Assembly (NCBI GenBank): GCA_035455245.1
Contig: DATIFN010000041.1
Coordinates: 1 to 13,348, forward strand
Origin: UBA8516 sp035455245
GTDB taxonomy: Archaea > Thermoproteota > Nitrososphaeria > Nitrososphaerales > Nitrosopumilaceae
DNA: 13,348 bases
Direction of reading: 5' to 3'
The translations under genes and the position numbers were made by a program. The number at the start of each line of letters is the position of its first letter. Positions within the stretch are counted from its first letter, which is position 1. Positions 6,380-12,731 of this stretch are shown in pieces. The notes beneath the pieces are model-generated. The model was not told where the DNA came from. It ran no database searches and saw only the letters and a program-made list of their open reading frames with translations.

Positions 6380-6542
6380 TTGATGTAATATCCTTACCGT
6401 GTTTTATTTGTGAGACCTCATAACGAGCTATCTTGTTTCGCATAGCGTTTTTTAGGACATCGAGTTCATTTTTAAGTGTGGCAATTTCGTCTTCTAATCT
6501 TGCAACTCTCTCATAAATTGATTCTTCGCTTTCTGCGCTCAT
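6369..6542 (-). CDS. 57-residue coiled-coil microprotein
   Basis: The frame runs from ATG at 6542 to TAG at 6369 and encodes 57 residues starting MSAESEESIYERVARLEDEI. Residues 9-40 show a heptad pattern (I9, V13, L16, I20, L23, L27, L30, M34, I38) typical of a short parallel coiled coil, followed by a polar tail KHGKDITSIID. There is no Cys, membrane segment or known domain. A TATA-like TTAAAAATTTA (6568-6578) lies about 31 bp upstream, giving an almost leaderless mRNA. The gene's end overlaps the SirB1-like gene on the other strand, so the pair could interfere in transcription. The regular heptads and the promoter make it more likely real than chance. Function unknown; likely a homo-oligomer or a partner subunit. 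Confidence 0.65.
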   Translation of the reverse strand: MSAESEESIYERVARLEDEIATLKNELDVLKNAMRNKIARYEVSQIKHGKDITSIID

Positions 6543-6614
6543 ACGGATATAGAGCGCAGAAATGACCTTAAAAATTTATGGGTCAATTTTTTGAAATTTT
6601 GGAAAGTTTTTATT

Positions 6615-6776
6615 CTAAAGTGTAAATTCAGCGTTGCAGGACTGGCACTTTCCTTTTTCTACCCCAGTGGCACCTATAATCAAAATTTTTCCAATGGTTC
6701 CACATTTTGGACACAGACCAGTAGTTACATTTCTTGGCGAACTTGGTTTTGCTTTTACGGTCTTTCTTCGCACCAT
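6615..6776 (-). CDS. 53-residue zinc-ribbon protein
   Basis: The frame runs from ATG at 6776 to TAG at 6615. The 53 residues have a basic, disordered N-terminus (MVRRKTVKAKPSSPRN) and then a compact zinc ribbon: C22-P-K-C25-G and C44-Q-S-C47-N separated by an 18-residue beta-rich linker, ending in AEFTL. All four zinc ligands are present in the knuckle spacing of transcription/translation zinc ribbons. Such small proteins in archaea are usually nucleic-acid or ribosome associated; the exact role is unknown. A TATA-like ATTATTAAG (6799-6807) centred about 27 bp upstream suggests a leaderless mRNA; GTG at 6773 is an alternative start. It lies between tRNA-Ser and the coiled-coil microgene, all on the minus strand. 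Confidence 0.8.
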   Translation of the reverse strand: MVRRKTVKAKPSSPRNVTTGLCPKCGTIGKILIIGATGVEKGKCQSCNAEFTL

Positions 6777-6833
6777 TATTTCACAATCAAAAACTCGGAT
6801 TATTAAGTCTAAGCGTTTGTGTTTTTCAAAAAG

Positions 6834-6917
6834 CGCGGGGAGTGGGATTCGAACCCACGGGTCCTTGCGGACATGGGATTAGCAATCCCACGCCCTACCA
6901 GGCTAGGCGACCCCCGC
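6834..6917 (-). tRNA. tRNA-Ser (anticodon GCU)
   Basis: The minus strand folds into a class II tRNA of 84 bases. The acceptor stem is GCGGGGG with TCCCCGC and G as discriminator. The anticodon stem TGGGA/TCCCA encloses the loop TTGCTAA, anticodon GCU for AGC/AGU serine codons. A long variable arm (TGTCCGCAAGGACCC region) and a T-arm GTGGG-TTCGAAT-CCCAC follow. The long variable arm and G discriminator are serine identity features. The CCA end is not encoded and there is no intron. A TATA-like TTAATTAA (6943-6950) lies about 29 bp upstream, and a T5 run (6828-6832) just after the end is a probable terminator. Confidence 0.96.
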
Positions 6918-6956
6918 ACACAGGTGCTGAAAATTGCAACTGTTAATTAATCTAGC

Positions 6957-7703
6957 TTACTCTTCCCCAAAACGTGTGTAATTTGTTACAAGATCTTTTA
7001 GTGGAAAACGTTTTCCGCCAACAATTTTAAGATCTACTTTTATCTTGTTTTTTTCAATGTTTATTATATTGTAAGTATTTTCAAAAAAGCCTCGCATTCT
7101 TTCAGAAGATGTCGTTCCTGCATTTACTATTGAAAGATTACCAAAATCCCATATCCACGGTCTGTGTTTGTGACCGCATAACACAAGGTCTACTTTGCTT
7201 GAAAGTGCCGTCCTTAAAACGTCGCCTGCATCAATTACAGTTACCCTGTCAGTGCCACTGTCAGGAATTCCTATCAAATGGTGGTGCATAGCAACAATCT
7301 TGGTACTTTTTGGATATTTCTTCATAGTGCGTTCTAACCACAAGTTTTGCCTATACCCCACTTCACCTTCATCTCTGTCTGGTCTAGCAGTACCCAAGGT
7401 AACCAAAACAACGTCATCATCAAGAATATTTACAGTCTCAAAAGGGAAGAATTTCTTAAACAGTAAATATCCAGTATTTCGGTAATCATGGTTGCCACTA
7501 ATTGCAATTATTTTATCTACTTCAATTTCGGCAAATTTTGCTTTGCATTTTTCATATTCTTTCTTTAGTCCTTCATTTGTCAAGTCGCCTGTTACCAGTA
7601 CCGCAGCAGGTCCCAGGTCATTTACTTCCTCAACCACCTTATCGAATATCTCTTCATGAAATTGAGAACCAACATGTATGTCTGAAAGCTGTACTATTTT
7701 CAT
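6957..7703 (-). CDS. Calcineurin-like metallophosphoesterase (Icc/CpdA-type)
   Basis: The 248-residue protein carries all the dinuclear metal-binding motifs of the calcineurin-like phosphoesterases in order: D8-x-H10 (LSDIHVGS), G-D40 (VTGDLTNEG), G-N71-H72-D, H140 (AMHHHL) and G-H178-x-H180 (CGHKH). The motif spacing and length fit the Icc/CpdA subgroup, which includes cyclic nucleotide phosphodiesterases and other phosphodiesterases. The real substrate is not decidable from sequence. No signal peptide is present, so it is cytoplasmic. The ATG at 7703 directly precedes MKIVQLSDIHVG, leaving no room for another start; a TATA-like CCTTAAACT (7731-7739) lies about 32 bp upstream. It is divergent from the dehydrogenase gene at 7833 across 129 bp. 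Confidence 0.93.
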   Translation of the reverse strand: MKIVQLSDIHVGSQFHEEIFDKVVEEVNDLGPAAVLVTGDLTNEGLKKEYEKCKAKFAEIEVDKIIAISGNHDYRNTGYLLFKKFFPFETVNILDDDVVLVTLGTARPDRDEGEVGYRQNLWLERTMKKYPKSTKIVAMHHHLIGIPDSGTDRVTVIDAGDVLRTALSSKVDLVLCGHKHRPWIWDFGNLSIVNAGTTSSERMRGFFENTYNIINIEKNKIKVDLKIVGGKRFPLKDLVTNYTRFGEE

Positions 7704-7816
7704 GATCTTAATCTATCAATACATAATCGTAGTTTAAGGATTTGGCTTTTTTGATTGTGTGATGATTTCATTTTGGTTTTAAACAAAAATGAAAATTTCT
7801 TAGTTAGAGTTAAATA

Positions 7817-7837
7817 GACTAGTCCGACAAATTTGTC
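7817..7837. promoter_or_regulatory. Two adjacent perfect palindromes over the start of the dehydrogenase gene
   Basis: GACTAGTC (7817-7824) and GACAAATTTGTC (7826-7837) are perfect palindromes separated by one base, and both begin with GAC and end with GTC. The second spans the TTG at 7833. A TATA-like GTTAAATA (7809-7816) lies immediately before, so a protein bound here would cover the transcription start. An operator role is inference. Confidence 0.4.
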
Positions 7838-8870
7838 TGTTTTGGCAAAGCAAGCTGCAATCATAAAAGGCGATGGTACAGGACCTGAACTTGTTAATGC
7901 AATGATGCATGTCTTGAAATCTTGCAACAGTCAAACCGAGTTGATATTGTGTGAAGCTGGTTCAGAACAATGGGAAAAACACGGCGGCGCAACTTACATA
8001 CCAGATTCTACAATGAAATTGCTTGAGGAAAGCGATGCTTGTTACAAAGGACCTACTACAACTATTCCAAGACCAAATGCACCCAGAAGTGTTGCTGTTA
8101 CCATTCGCCAGAAATTTGAGCTTTATAGTAACATTAGACCGATCAAGACGTATGAAAGATTATCACCAAACAAAAAGCTAAATTTTGTTTGTTTTAGGGA
8201 GGCAACCGAAGGACTCTATGCTGGAATTGAGTTTAAGATATCAGATGATGCAGCTATAGCAATAAGAAAGACCACACGTAAAGGGTGCCAAAGAATAGTA
8301 AATGCAGCATTTTCATGGGCACAAAAATACAAATTAAAGAAGATTTTTGCAATCACAAAACGAAACATACTCAAGGAAACTGATGGGATATTCTGGAGCG
8401 AAGTTGAAAAGGCAGTACGAGATAATCCAGGAATTGATGTTGAAGAATATTACATCGATAACATGACCCAGCAACTAGTCAAAAATCCAGAGAGATTTAA
8501 TGATTCCATTTTGTTAAGCACGAATCTGTTCATGGATATAATTTCAGAATGTGCTTCTGGAAACATTGGCTCCATAGGGAATGTTTACTCTGCAAATATA
8601 GGAGATTCATATGCAATGTTTGAACCTGCACATGGGAGCGCACCAAAATACAAAGGAATGGACAAAGTAAATCCAACTGCAGCAATATTGTCGGGAGCTT
8701 GGATGGTCGAATACCTTGGAGAACCTCAAATAAAAAATGCGATCTTTGATGCCACAGAGCAGGTAATTAATGAGGGAAAATATGTCACATATGATATTGG
8801 TGGCGATGCCGCTACCTCAAAGATGGCTGATGTCATTGCAGAAATTGCAAAACAAAAACTCAGAAAATAA
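7833..8870 (+). CDS. icd: Isocitrate dehydrogenase-family beta-decarboxylating dehydrogenase
   Basis: The 345-residue enzyme belongs to the isocitrate/isopropylmalate dehydrogenase family, which oxidises and decarboxylates a 2-hydroxy acid with NAD(P)+ and a divalent metal. Visible features: IIKGDGTGPEL (10-20); R92, R102 and R122 for substrate carboxylates; Y129; K176 and N178 (ITKRN); metal aspartates at D209 and D235, with E239 at the third position; and HGSAPKYKGMDKVNP (267-281). The K272-Y273 pair matches the NADP-selecting Lys-Tyr of E. coli Icd, and VTYD (318-321) keeps its Tyr, but the next Arg is Gly. In the specificity helix S86 is kept, with A88 where isocitrate enzymes have Asn. 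Isocitrate is the best guess; homoisocitrate or isopropylmalate are less likely. No ATG is in frame: TTG 7833 or TTG 7842 must start it. Confidence 0.85.
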   Translation: MSVLAKQAAIIKGDGTGPELVNAMMHVLKSCNSQTELILCEAGSEQWEKHGGATYIPDSTMKLLEESDACYKGPTTTIPRPNAPRSVAVTIRQKFELYSNIRPIKTYERLSPNKKLNFVCFREATEGLYAGIEFKISDDAAIAIRKTTRKGCQRIVNAAFSWAQKYKLKKIFAITKRNILKETDGIFWSEVEKAVRDNPGIDVEEYYIDNMTQQLVKNPERFNDSILLSTNLFMDIISECASGNIGSIGNVYSANIGDSYAMFEPAHGSAPKYKGMDKVNPTAAILSGAWMVEYLGEPQIKNAIFDATEQVINEGKYVTYDIGGDAATSKMADVIAEIAKQKLRK

Positions 8871-9404
8871 TTATTTTACTGCCTCAACAAGAATTAATTC
8901 TTCAAAGAACAGTTTCTTTGTTGCAACTATTTTTACTTGAAATCCTAAAGAATTAGTCAGATCTATTAATTTTTCGTAATTTGCAAGTGAGGAAGTTAAG
9001 AAAATCATTTTACCGTTTCTTTTTAAAACATTTTTGGCAGATTTTATTATTTGGAGTGGGACATCCAATCCTTCATGTAAACCATCCACTGTTTCATCTA
9101 CTATTTCTTCAGACGGCAGATATGGCATATTACAAATTACCAGATCAAAATCAATGCCAACTGCCTCTGCAGCGTTACAACAAATACAGTTTTCGATATC
9201 TTGGTGTGCCTTTCTTATTGAATCATAGCTAATGTCGGTAGCCACTACAAGATCGAAATTTGGCAGAAGAACCTTTGCCAGATAACCAGAGCCTGTGCCG
9301 ATGTCAAGAGCATTGGTTCCTTTTTCATGGGCAATATAATTTGCAAAAAAAATAGTGTCTTCTGCAGGAAGATATTGTTCAGTTTTTGTTAATTTGTTTT
9401 GCAA
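8871..9404 (-). CDS. HemK2/Mtq2-type protein N5-glutamine methyltransferase
   Basis: The 177-residue class I methyltransferase shows YLPAEDTIFF (11-20), the N-terminal signature of the HemK2/Mtq2 branch, motif I ALDIGTGSGYLA (32-43), an acidic residue D57 for the SAM ribose (VVATDIS), and the catalytic-loop motif N92-M-P-Y95. Enzymes of this branch methylate the Gln of the GGQ motif in eukaryotic/archaeal release factor 1; that target is assumed here. The usual NPPY is NMPY: the Asn and Tyr are present, the first Pro is not. Length is normal for the short archaeal form. The ATG at 9404 lies 26 bp inside ksgA, and the gene is the last of the rpl21e-rpoF-DUF655-ksgA operon. Confidence 0.87.
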   Translation of the reverse strand: MQNKLTKTEQYLPAEDTIFFANYIAHEKGTNALDIGTGSGYLAKVLLPNFDLVVATDISYDSIRKAHQDIENCICCNAAEAVGIDFDLVICNMPYLPSEEIVDETVDGLHEGLDVPLQIIKSAKNVLKRNGKMIFLTSSLANYEKLIDLTNSLGFQVKIVATKKLFFEELILVEAVK

Positions 9405-10086
9405 GTTTTATTATCTCACCATTTGTCAGATCCTCTAACCTTTTGTTAGAGTCTATCGATACTCCAAATTCTTTGCCGATATTATGAATTGTTTTCCTTC
9501 GATATGAAAACAGTCTGTTTACCGTATTTATGATGCTCTTGGGTATTTGGCGTGTTTCTGTCATTCTTAGAACAATAGAGTCTACCTTTGGCGGTGGAAA
9601 AAAGTTAGATTTTTTGACCTCCATAAGCGGTTCTATTTTAGCACCATAATTTGCAAGGACGGTGATTGCCCTGCGATTCTTGCCGCTAGTTGCCATAAGT
9701 TTCTCCGCAAATTCCTTTTGTACCATTATAACGGCATGAGAATATTTCTTCTGGATTAACCACTCTATTGCCCTACGGCTTTCTGAATATGGTAGATTTG
9801 ATACAAGAATTGTAAATTGAGGATCTAGCTTAAACCCGTCACCTTGAACTAACTCAAGGTTTGAAAAATTGGAGAATTTGTTTGATGCTGCAACAAAAAG
9901 GTCACTGTCTTTTTCTACAGACATCACTTTTTTTGTAGTATGACAAAGAAAAGGCAAAAGGATTCCTTTTCCTGTACCAATCTCAAGAACTGTGTCATTT
10001 TTTGTAATGTTGGCAAAATCAACAATGGATTTTGCTATTGGTTCTGAGGTTAGAAAGTGCTGTCCAAGTGAGTGGCGTCTATTCAT
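9379..10086 (-). CDS. ksgA: 16S rRNA dimethyladenosine transferase (KsgA/Dim1)
   Basis: The 235-residue protein dimethylates two adjacent adenines near the 3' end of 16S rRNA during small-subunit assembly. Motifs in order: LGQHFL (7-12), the SAM-binding VLEIGTGKG (33-41), acidic E58 (VEKD), QGDGF (81-85), the catalytic N97-L-P-Y100, and FFPPPKVDS (162-170), a hallmark of the family. The C-terminal domain (about 180-235) is short but complete. The ATG overlaps the TGA of the DUF655 gene as ATGA (10083-10086), so translation is coupled, and the 3' end overlaps the hemK2-like gene by 26 bp. This gene order is common in archaea. Confidence 0.97.
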   Translation of the reverse strand: MNRRHSLGQHFLTSEPIAKSIVDFANITKNDTVLEIGTGKGILLPFLCHTTKKVMSVEKDSDLFVAASNKFSNFSNLELVQGDGFKLDPQFTILVSNLPYSESRRAIEWLIQKKYSHAVIMVQKEFAEKLMATSGKNRRAITVLANYGAKIEPLMEVKKSNFFPPPKVDSIVLRMTETRQIPKSIINTVNRLFSYRRKTIHNIGKEFGVSIDSNKRLEDLTNGEIIKLAKQINKN

Positions 10087-10649
10087 CGTCTAACAAAGAG
10101 GTTCATTCTTGATTCGCCAGTTATTTCTTCAAGTATCCTCTTTGCAATTTGTTTTACAGGTTCTTTTAGTCCCACTCTATCTTGTAAGTCCTTAAAGTCA
10201 GTGAATTTTTTCTTTTCACGTTCCTCAAGCATAGTCTTCATGTATGTCTTGCCAACGCCTGGAATTAATTCCAGTGCATGGATTCTTGGAGTGAGAGGTT
10301 GTGCGTTGTTTAGATAGTCTATGAATCTTTGTTCGTTTTGTAAAACTATTTTTTCTACTACTCCAGCAAGTTCGCTTTGTGCAGCTGCTGAAATTTGATC
10401 ATGTTCTAATCTTCCCAATACAGAAAGCACTTTGGTTCTTCCTTCTTTTCCAATGTATACTCTTTCTCCGATTTCAAAGGAAGAGTTTGGAACACCAAGA
10501 AGTTCTAGAATTGTTAATCTGTCCTCGCCTAATGCAGTTATTATAATTCCATCGCGTCCTCTAACTGTTCTAGATTTTCCACGTGATACAAAGTCTAAGA
10601 CGTATGCGTACTCTTCATACTTTCTAGGTTGAGTTCTTTCCAAGAACAA
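10083..10649 (-). CDS. DUF655 (COG1491) putative RNA-binding protein
   Basis: The 188-residue protein is the DUF655/COG1491 archaeal family, predicted to bind RNA. The N-terminal half is an OB-like beta region beginning YEEYAYVLDFVSRGKSRTVR (11-30), with IGERVYIGKEGR (60-71). The C-terminal half holds a helix-hairpin-helix unit, HALELIPGVGKTYMKTML (124-141), and KDLQDRVGLKEPVKQIAKRI (153-172), a second helical nucleic-acid-binding segment. Start: the first in-frame codon consistent with the family is TTG at 10649, with another TTG two codons later; there is no ATG nearby. It lies 10 bp after rpoF and overlaps ksgA by ATGA, consistent with a role in ribosome assembly, though no member's function is established to my knowledge. 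Confidence 0.93.
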   Translation of the reverse strand: MFLERTQPRKYEEYAYVLDFVSRGKSRTVRGRDGIIITALGEDRLTILELLGVPNSSFEIGERVYIGKEGRTKVLSVLGRLEHDQISAAAQSELAGVVEKIVLQNEQRFIDYLNNAQPLTPRIHALELIPGVGKTYMKTMLEEREKKKFTDFKDLQDRVGLKEPVKQIAKRILEEITGESRMNLFVRR

Positions 10650-10659
10650 TCACTCGTGA

Positions 10660-10986
10660 TTATACGTTCTCCTTGATAATTTTCAGCATTTTTTCTAGCG
10701 TTTCAGCTAGAATCAGCTTTTTCCAACCAAAAGTAAAAGCTCGTAATTCTGCTTCAGTTGTTGGAAGATTATTTACGATCTCTACTGCTTCCTCTTCTGT
10801 AATGCCACAGTCTTTGACAAGTTGTTGTTTTAGTTTCTTTGCAGTCTTTCCATCAAGCTTGGCAAATTTCAAGACATAATCATATGTCCAGCGTTGTATC
10901 TGATCCATTGATTCTGGGTCAGATTTTTCCATAAGCTCTTTAACTTCAGAAATAGAAATGGATTGTTTTTTTCTTACCTCTTCCAT
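10660..10986 (-). CDS. rpoF: DNA-directed RNA polymerase subunit F (Rpb4)
   Basis: The 108-residue protein is the archaeal Rpb4 homologue, which with subunit E (Rpb7) forms the stalk of RNA polymerase that helps open promoters and holds nascent RNA. It matches the family in length and pattern: an N-terminal tip (KKQSISISEVKELMEK, 6-21), the helix MDQIQRWTYDYVLKFAKLDG (27-46), and the HRDC-like C-terminal helices with GITEEEAVEIVNNLPTTEAEL (71-91). It follows rpl21e with a gap of only 2 bp and precedes the DUF655 gene by 10 bp, so all are probably on one mRNA. The rpoE partner gene is not in the window. Confidence 0.95.
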   Translation of the reverse strand: MEEVRKKQSISISEVKELMEKSDPESMDQIQRWTYDYVLKFAKLDGKTAKKLKQQLVKDCGITEEEAVEIVNNLPTTEAELRAFTFGWKKLILAETLEKMLKIIKENV

Positions 10987-10988
10987 GT

Positions 10989-11288
10989 TTATACACCAAA
11001 TGGTTTGATATGATCTAATCTTGTGATTAGAGTTTTTGTCTTATTACCGAGTTTAACGTCCAGTGTTACAGTTCTTCTTCCTACATCTGTTACAGTTCCT
11101 ACCTTACCATGATACCTTCTATGTGGTAATGCTTTATGCTGAGATGGATCTATGATTACTAGTGCTCTATCTCCTTCTTTGAATTCTCGCAATAGAAAAG
11201 AGACTCCTCTAACATGCTCCTTTGTCATCACGGATCTTGATTTATGCATAAACCCATGCGAATGACCGTGAGGCTTTTTAGTAGTCAT
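10989..11288 (-). CDS. rpl21e: 50S ribosomal protein L21e (eL21)
   Basis: The 99-residue, strongly basic protein is large-subunit ribosomal protein eL21. It has the family's basic HGHSHGFMHKSRSVMTKEHV N-terminus (7-26), an EFKEGDRALVIIDPS beta segment (35-49), the typical HRRYHGKVGTVTDVGRRTV (56-74), and ends in ITRLDHIKPFGV. Length is normal. It is the first gene of the operon that continues with rpoF, DUF655, ksgA and the hemK2-like gene. The ATG at 11288 has a TATA-like box at 11311-11320, so the operon promoter probably lies here, between this gene and radA. Confidence 0.97.
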   Translation of the reverse strand: MTTKKPHGHSHGFMHKSRSVMTKEHVRGVSFLLREFKEGDRALVIIDPSQHKALPHRRYHGKVGTVTDVGRRTVTLDVKLGNKTKTLITRLDHIKPFGV

Positions 11289-11310
11289 ATTCGAATAGAG
11301 TTGAGTTGTC

Positions 11311-11320
11311 CTTAATTTAA
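11311..11320 (-). promoter_or_regulatory. Probable TATA box of the rpl21e-rpoF operon
   Basis: On the minus strand this reads TTAAATTAAG, centred about 28 bp before the ATG of rpl21e. It would give a leaderless or nearly leaderless mRNA. The 85-bp space to radA is large enough for a separate promoter. Confidence 0.45.
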
Positions 11321-11373
11321 CATTTGCTACAAATTTTCCAGAGTAAGTTACCTATAGAATCAAATTTAGGAAT

Positions 11374-12372
11374 CTATTCCTCTGCTTCGTCTTTCTTTTT
11401 CTTCTTTGATTCTTCTTCTGGATCTGCAACTCCCGCTTCTGTTAGAGCAAATATTACTTCTTGCTCTGGATGATGCGGACTGTCAACCATTCTTGCAATT
11501 CTCTTTTTCCCAGATTTCTTAAAGTAGACACGATATGTACTTGTATGTGCAACGACATTTCCACCTATTGGCCTAGTTGGATCTCCAAAGAACGTATCAG
11601 GAGATGCCATTACTTGGTTTGTTGCAATGGCTGCGATGTTGTATGTCTCAGCAGTCCTTACAAGAAGATGCATGAACTTGTTGAGTCTTTGTTGCCTATT
11701 AGAAAGAGTTCCTCTACCAAGAAACTCTGCTCTGAATAATCCTACAGCAGAATCTACTACAATTAGTTTTATTTTACTCTCTTCTATTACAGGACCCGCT
11801 TCTTGCATGATTAATTCCTGATGTGCACTGTTGTATGCTCTTGCTACGATAATTCTATCAAGCGCCTTTTCAGGATCAAGTCCTTTTGCTTTGGCTATAG
11901 AAACAATTCTTTCAGGTCGGAATGTGTTTTCTGTATCAATATACAAAACTCCGCCATCTAACCCACCCTCTTCTTTTGATTTTTGCACATTTACACACAT
12001 GGTATGACAAAACTGTGTCTTGCCAGAACCAAATTCACCATAAACTTCGGTAATAGCTTGAGTTTCAATTCCACCATCAAATAACATATCTAGTGCACTT
12101 GTGCCTGTGGAAATCTTGCCAATGTCCTGCCTTCTTTTGAAAATTTCAGTGGCGGTGACAAAGTCCTTGTCTAATCTACCATCTTCAACTAGCTGCTGAC
12201 GTGCTTTGGTTACCAATTTTATTGCAGCCTCTAAATCCATTCCAGTGATTTCAGATATATCAACTGGACCTCTTACAAGAAGATCCATTATGTTATGAAC
12301 CCCTGCATCATTTAATTTTCTTGTAGTTACAGGACCAACCCCATCAAGGCTATCTAGTCTTAAATCTTCCAA
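11374..12372 (-). CDS. radA: DNA repair and recombination protein RadA
   Basis: The 332-residue protein is the archaeal RecA/Rad51 recombinase, which forms filaments on single-stranded DNA and drives strand exchange. In order: a helix-hairpin-helix N-terminal domain (about 5-60, LDSLDGVGPVTTRKL), the polymerisation motif F71-V-T-A74, Walker A G112-EFGSGKT-119, the active-site Glu region TENTFRPER (147-155), Walker B LIVVD (203-207), and the L2 DNA-binding loop MASPDTFFGDPTRPIGGN (255-272). The C-terminus has a lysine/glutamate-rich tail (KKKKKDEAEE). The start is TTG at 12370-12372: no in-frame ATG gives the N-terminal domain, and the next Met (residue 29) would cut it. A TATA-like TTTATTAG lies about 30 bp upstream and a perfect inverted repeat sits in between. 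Confidence 0.96.
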   Translation of the reverse strand: MEDLRLDSLDGVGPVTTRKLNDAGVHNIMDLLVRGPVDISEITGMDLEAAIKLVTKARQQLVEDGRLDKDFVTATEIFKRRQDIGKISTGTSALDMLFDGGIETQAITEVYGEFGSGKTQFCHTMCVNVQKSKEEGGLDGGVLYIDTENTFRPERIVSIAKAKGLDPEKALDRIIVARAYNSAHQELIMQEAGPVIEESKIKLIVVDSAVGLFRAEFLGRGTLSNRQQRLNKFMHLLVRTAETYNIAAIATNQVMASPDTFFGDPTRPIGGNVVAHTSTYRVYFKKSGKKRIARMVDSPHHPEQEVIFALTEAGVADPEEESKKKKKDEAEE

Positions 12373-12375
12373 CTT

Positions 12376-12390
12376 ACCGTAGGGTACGGT
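12376..12390. promoter_or_regulatory. Perfect inverted repeat between the radA TATA box and its TTG start
   Basis: ACCGTA-GGG-TACGGT is a perfect 6-bp inverted repeat with a 3-base centre, ending 3 bp before the start codon. A second, overlapping repeat of 5 bp, GGTAC ... GTACC (12383/12386-12399 region), follows. Both lie in the 26-bp space between radA and the preceding gene, where a repressor would block the start site, or where an RNA hairpin would sit at the start codon if the message came from upstream. Confidence 0.45.
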
Positions 12391-12398
12391 ACGAGTAC

Positions 12399-12731
12399 CT
12401 AATAAAGATTTTGTTTTGAGGCACTGTTACCTTCACGGTTGATGTTCTCCCTGTTACCCTTCGGTTGATCGGAGTTTCTGAAAAATTCCATTGTTTTTTC
12501 AAATTCATCTAATGATTGATTATATGATTCTAGTAATGGTTTCATGTTTAGTATGATTCTCTCCAATTCCTCTTTTTTAGGTAGTTTGACACTATACTTT
12601 TCTGAATATTTTAAAAGGTAAATCACGCTCCCAAAAAGATGTTCTGAGATATTCTCGTTAATTCTACGCATATTATTCAAATGACGCCCATATTCTACTA
12701 TTTGAAATTCATCCAATCTCTCTATCCTCAC
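12399..12731 (-). CDS. Unrecognised helical protein, third gene of the RHH operon
   Basis: I do not recognise this 110-residue protein. The first ~80 residues are predicted helices with heptad-like hydrophobics (IYLLKYSEKYSVKLPKKEEL at 37-56, then ERIILNMKPLLESYNQSLDEF at 57-77); the last ~25 residues (SDQPKGNRENINREGNSASK) are polar and probably disordered. There is no Cys or membrane helix. The frame begins with GTG at 12731, overlapping the preceding gene by 23 bp; TTG at 12716 is an alternative, with GAGGAT about 7 bases before it and only an 8-bp overlap. It ends 26 bp before radA, so the radA promoter elements overlap its stop. It is the last of a tightly overlapping three-gene set. Confidence 0.7.
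   Translation of the reverse strand: MRIERLDEFQIVEYGRHLNNMRRINENISEHLFGSVIYLLKYSEKYSVKLPKKEELERIILNMKPLLESYNQSLDEFEKTMEFFRNSDQPKGNRENINREGNSASKQNLY

Noticed and set aside
6634..6946. Plus-strand frames running across the tRNA and zinc-ribbon gene
   Set aside because: They include the complement of tRNA-Ser (the peptide with GFEPTGPCGH is the classic tRNA-antisense translation) and of the zinc ribbon.
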